NCBI RefSeq assembly: GCF_030272615.1
Contig: NC_081413.1
Location: 564,450,010-564,514,009 of the forward strand
Origin: Cryptomeria japonica
Lineage: Eukaryota > Streptophyta > Pinopsida > Cupressales > Cupressaceae
Length of the DNA stretch: 64,000 nt
Reading direction: 5' to 3'
Shown here: positions 60,881-64,000 of the stretch, piece after piece
Position numbering within the stretch: the stretch's first letter is position 1
Layout of the letters: the number at the start of each line of letters is the position of its first letter
Made by a program: the position numbers and the translations under genes
The notes under the pieces: model-generated
The model's input: the letters and a program-made list of their open reading frames with translations, nothing else
Databases searched by the model: none
Told to the model about the DNA's origin: nothing

Positions 60881-62802
60881 TCATATAACCTCCATGGAGA
60901 AAGGGAAAGGTGGAGCTCCTCATCAAATGACACATCCTTTGACTCTTGAACTGATACTTCAAAATTTTGGTTTCTTTCATTTTTGTCTATTATGTGTAAA
61001 AAAGGACATTGTTTGTTTTCCAAAATATGTAGAATTGTGAAGATCAACATTAAAGTTGTGGTCTCTTAGGGGAAGATTATATCTATTGTTAAGCATCTTG
61101 TATAGACATTAATCATTTCAAACTTCATCTAATGGTATGTGGCTATGTTGGTCTTAGTTAATGAGGTTAGAACATTGCAAGTCAAGGCTTATGGTGAAAC
61201 TAAAATTATTTGGAAAGAGATTGGTCTTGAGAATCTCTTCATAAATTATATGGTGAGTAAAAATTTTAACATGATTAATGTCAGATGAAACATCATCATC
61301 AATTTATGAATAGTCACTGAGGTTAATAGTAGATTGACCCCAAGGTATATACCATAATCCCTACTTAGTTGTAGTCTCATGAAAGTGGAAAGGTTCTAAG
61401 ATTCCTTGTTCATGTGTTTGGAGTTACTTACCTTTGTAGGTATTATTATCATAGATTTTACTAGCCACTAAATAACATTACACTTGAAATAGGAGGCATA
61501 TTCCTCTTTTAGTGTGTACTTATGACTCATTTGGTGAGTGAATTATTCATCAAAGATAAAAATATATTTGATAAAATATTTAGAGCCATACTATAAGGTC
61601 TCTCACTTCTACTTCTATTCCATGTGGGGTTAGCCACATGATTTTGGTGAAAATAGAAGTTTCCTAATGTGGAAAGCCTATTGTATTTCACACTTTCCAC
61701 ACCCTTTGTTGATGATCTTAACCTTGGTAGAAGGAGGTGGGTTGGATGAAGTAGATGGTATATTGTTAGGATTAATATAATAGGAATTTGTTTAGGATGA
61801 TGGCTTTGCAAATTAAGTGATGGAATTGAGGTTTGATTTATGGCAACAACCTTCGAACATTTTCAAGTATTGGAAGGGGTTCTAATATGCTATGATAGTG
61901 ACTTTAATGCATTGGTGCAATAATTATATATATTGGCATAATATGGATGTAATGGCCTACATGGAATGTATCCATTGGAGGCCAAGGAGGATGTTATATG
62001 GAAGGTCAATATTGTTGACATGACAAAGAGTGTTATGGAAAACAAGTCCAATTTGGAGGAAAAAAATTATGGTAGCGACGATCTCCCTTTTTGCATTATC
62101 ATAGATTTTATTGTCATAGTATGGGTTCCAAATCCTATTATGTGTACCTCAAGAGTTTAATAATCCATAAGTTATATATCTTTAATTTATAGCCAATATT
62201 TGTAAGTACATATTTCATATCATGTTTGAAAACAAAGGATTTGATATGAAACAAAAGATTATGGTAGTGGTCAAGAGATTCCATGTCTTTAGGACTAAAG
62301 GTGATATGATGATAAAAGTAAGGTGTGCAATGCTTGCTAAGAACCAAGGGGACTCAACATCATTAAAAAATATTTCAATTCTTCATCCAATATGTCTTGG
62401 TGAATGTTGGTAAAGAGATTTGTCACCATTGATTTATATCTAAATGACCCTAAAATACCCAATTGGTGATGAAAAACTTAACCAAAAGTTAGAGAAATAA
62501 TAATTTATTATAACAACTTTAGTTTGAATTTTAGAGGCACAACTTCCTCTTATGATAAATTTAGGTTGTGGGGTTTACTTTTGGCTAAAAAGTAGAAAAT
62601 AAAAAAAATAAAGAAGCAAAACTCCTTAATATAAAGTATAATCGATAATTTCATATGAATGAAAAAAACTCAATGGTTCATTCTTTTTAAAGCTAGAAAT
62701 ATATAACATGTGATTAAAAATATTTGTTTTTGTCAAAGATTGGCTTACTGACCAATAAATCACCTTCTAAACAAATAGTTTATATTTACTTTAGAGATAA
62801 TT
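60881..62802. other. Unassigned sequence beside the RT remnant
   Basis: No supported gene. It may hold the gag and protease part of the remnant beside it, but I could not identify motifs. Short open frames at 61527-61811, 61966-62160 and 62222-62413 have no recognisable features. Confidence 0.4.
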
Positions 62803-64000
62803 TGTTGGAGTACAAGAAACACTGAGAGGGGGGGGGGGGGGGTTGAATCAATGTTTCAATAATTCAAACAAGTATTAAGCAACTTGAACAAAGTGAATCT
62901 AATTTCTTATAAAGCAGTATAAAGCAAATAATTGAAAGTAGACAATAAATGAATCATTTCATCACATAAATTGACACAAAAGATTTCATGAGTGGAAAAA
63001 CCTCTTGGGGAATAAAAACCACTCATAAACTTGCCTCATTGGCTTTATCTGAAAACTTTTTTGTTTACAATGCCTCACTAGTTGATTTATGTCTCACTAA
63101 CAATATTATCTCACTGACAGATTTTACAATGCCTCACTAGCTATATACCACTTTTCATATCACTGTTTTGAATTGACATACACAGTTTTATCTCTATTTC
63201 TCTTCACAACATCTTCTAATCTCATATCAATTGAGATTTAGAAGCAATAGTACAACATATCTCAATTAATTCACGTAAAATACATCATTGTGCATATGTA
63301 AACATACACAGTAATATAATATAGAGCCTAATTTCTCACATATTTAATATACTATTGTTCATTTAAGAGATACACACAGTAATATAACATAGTTAAACCT
63401 ATTCACTATAACTGCTTTTACAAATTGTTTCTCAAATATTGCTTACAAATCTAGATATACAACAAAAAAAATGTTTATGTGATATCAATATGTCTTTACA
63501 AAGTAATAGACAATAGTAAAAGACTTTTTTTTCTAATCAACCATACATCATTCTGAATGCCTTCAATATAGCATATATAGTGTTCAATGTCCTTATATAG
63601 GAAACAAACCTTCTTACTCCTAACTGTCCTCAAATAACATAAAGTATTATACTGAAATTGAAACCACTTTTATTTTCTAACCAAAACCATGCTCAGGTTA
63701 AAAACAGACACAAAATATATTCACAAAAGAATGTTTGCAAACTTGGACTAGGGTTACAAACTTAAACCCCATAATGATTTTCTAAACAAATTTTGTTAAC
63801 TTTTCAATATAACCGCAAGGGAAAACAACAATATCACACTGAAACCCTTAACAATAATACACAAAAAGTATGAATACAAACAATAATTTCTTTACAAAGT
63901 AATAACATGCTAGGGTTTCAACACACAATTTTTTTTTTGACTAGGGTTTTATTTAGCAAGAACATAATACCATTTTGATTACTTCCAAAGAAAAAAATTG
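62803..64000 (-). mobile_element. Partial LTR related to element C, runs off the window
   Basis: Begins TGTTGGAGTACAAGAAACAC, then ACTGAGAGGGGG, a long G run (62827-62842) and TTGAATCAATG. The LTRs of element C have the same order, and GGAAAAACCTC also occurs at a similar offset. Sequence similarity beyond these blocks is low, so it is a different family of the same type. The end of the LTR is not seen. The strand is inferred from element C. Confidence 0.6.

Noticed and set aside
61527-62413. Possible host gene from short ORFs
   Set aside because: The ORFs are under 100 codons, lie on opposite strands and have no motif. More likely decayed element sequence.

Overview
The window is nuclear DNA from a land plant. 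It is AT-rich, holds no recognisable host gene, and between 5.7 and 57 kb is almost entirely nested transposable elements. The evidence for a plant is a Ty3/gypsy element with a second, plant-type RNase H domain (the Tat lineage), primer-binding sites matching plant tRNA-Lys and initiator tRNA-Met, and a plant mobile domain (PMD) gene. A large repeat-rich genome such as a gymnosperm would fit, but the sequence alone does not settle the species.

Layout. (1) 945-5259: a short non-autonomous LTR element on the + strand (family F, TSD GAAAC) that holds a solo LTR of family B (TSD CTACT). (2) 5743-56950: one TA/TG-rich microsatellite locus, now split into three pieces (5743-5772, 23090-24133, 56521-56950) by two large insertions. 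(3) The first insertion is a 17.3-kb Tat-lineage Ty3/gypsy element on the - strand (5773-23089, TSD GTATG). It carries gag, protease, G-patch, RT, two RNase H domains and integrase. It also carries an antisense, intron-containing PMD gene next to its 3' LTR. (4) The second insertion (24134-56520) is a tandem dimer of family B, arranged LTR-internal-LTR-internal-LTR on the - strand. Its internal regions keep a retropepsin and a G-patch but have no RT or integrase.

Three elements are nested inside the B LTRs. Element C (24222-30826, - strand) has a coiled-coil protein with zinc knuckles and a second long ORF. Element D (37456-42927, TSD TGAAA) is itself a tandem dimer with GC-rich islands. Element E (43798-50085, TSD AGGGT) has no visible LTR pair, an array of about 60-bp palindrome-containing repeats, and a 1,195-codon reading frame broken only by stop codons. 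(5) 56951-62802: older sequence containing a very degraded Tat RT/RNase H remnant on the - strand. (6) 62803 to the end: the start of an LTR related to that of element C.

All coding regions are dead. In the two longest uninterrupted-frame pseudogenes (the antisense PMD gene and the E gene) I counted 30 internal stops and no frameshift. Of these, 22 are TAG, 5 TGA and 3 TAA, as expected from C-to-T decay of methylated CAG and CGA codons. The elements depend on one another in type: RT-less families B, C, D and F would need enzymes in trans, and the Tat element is the only one here with a full pol. The likely order of events is microsatellite, then Tat and B insertions, then C, D and E inside B.
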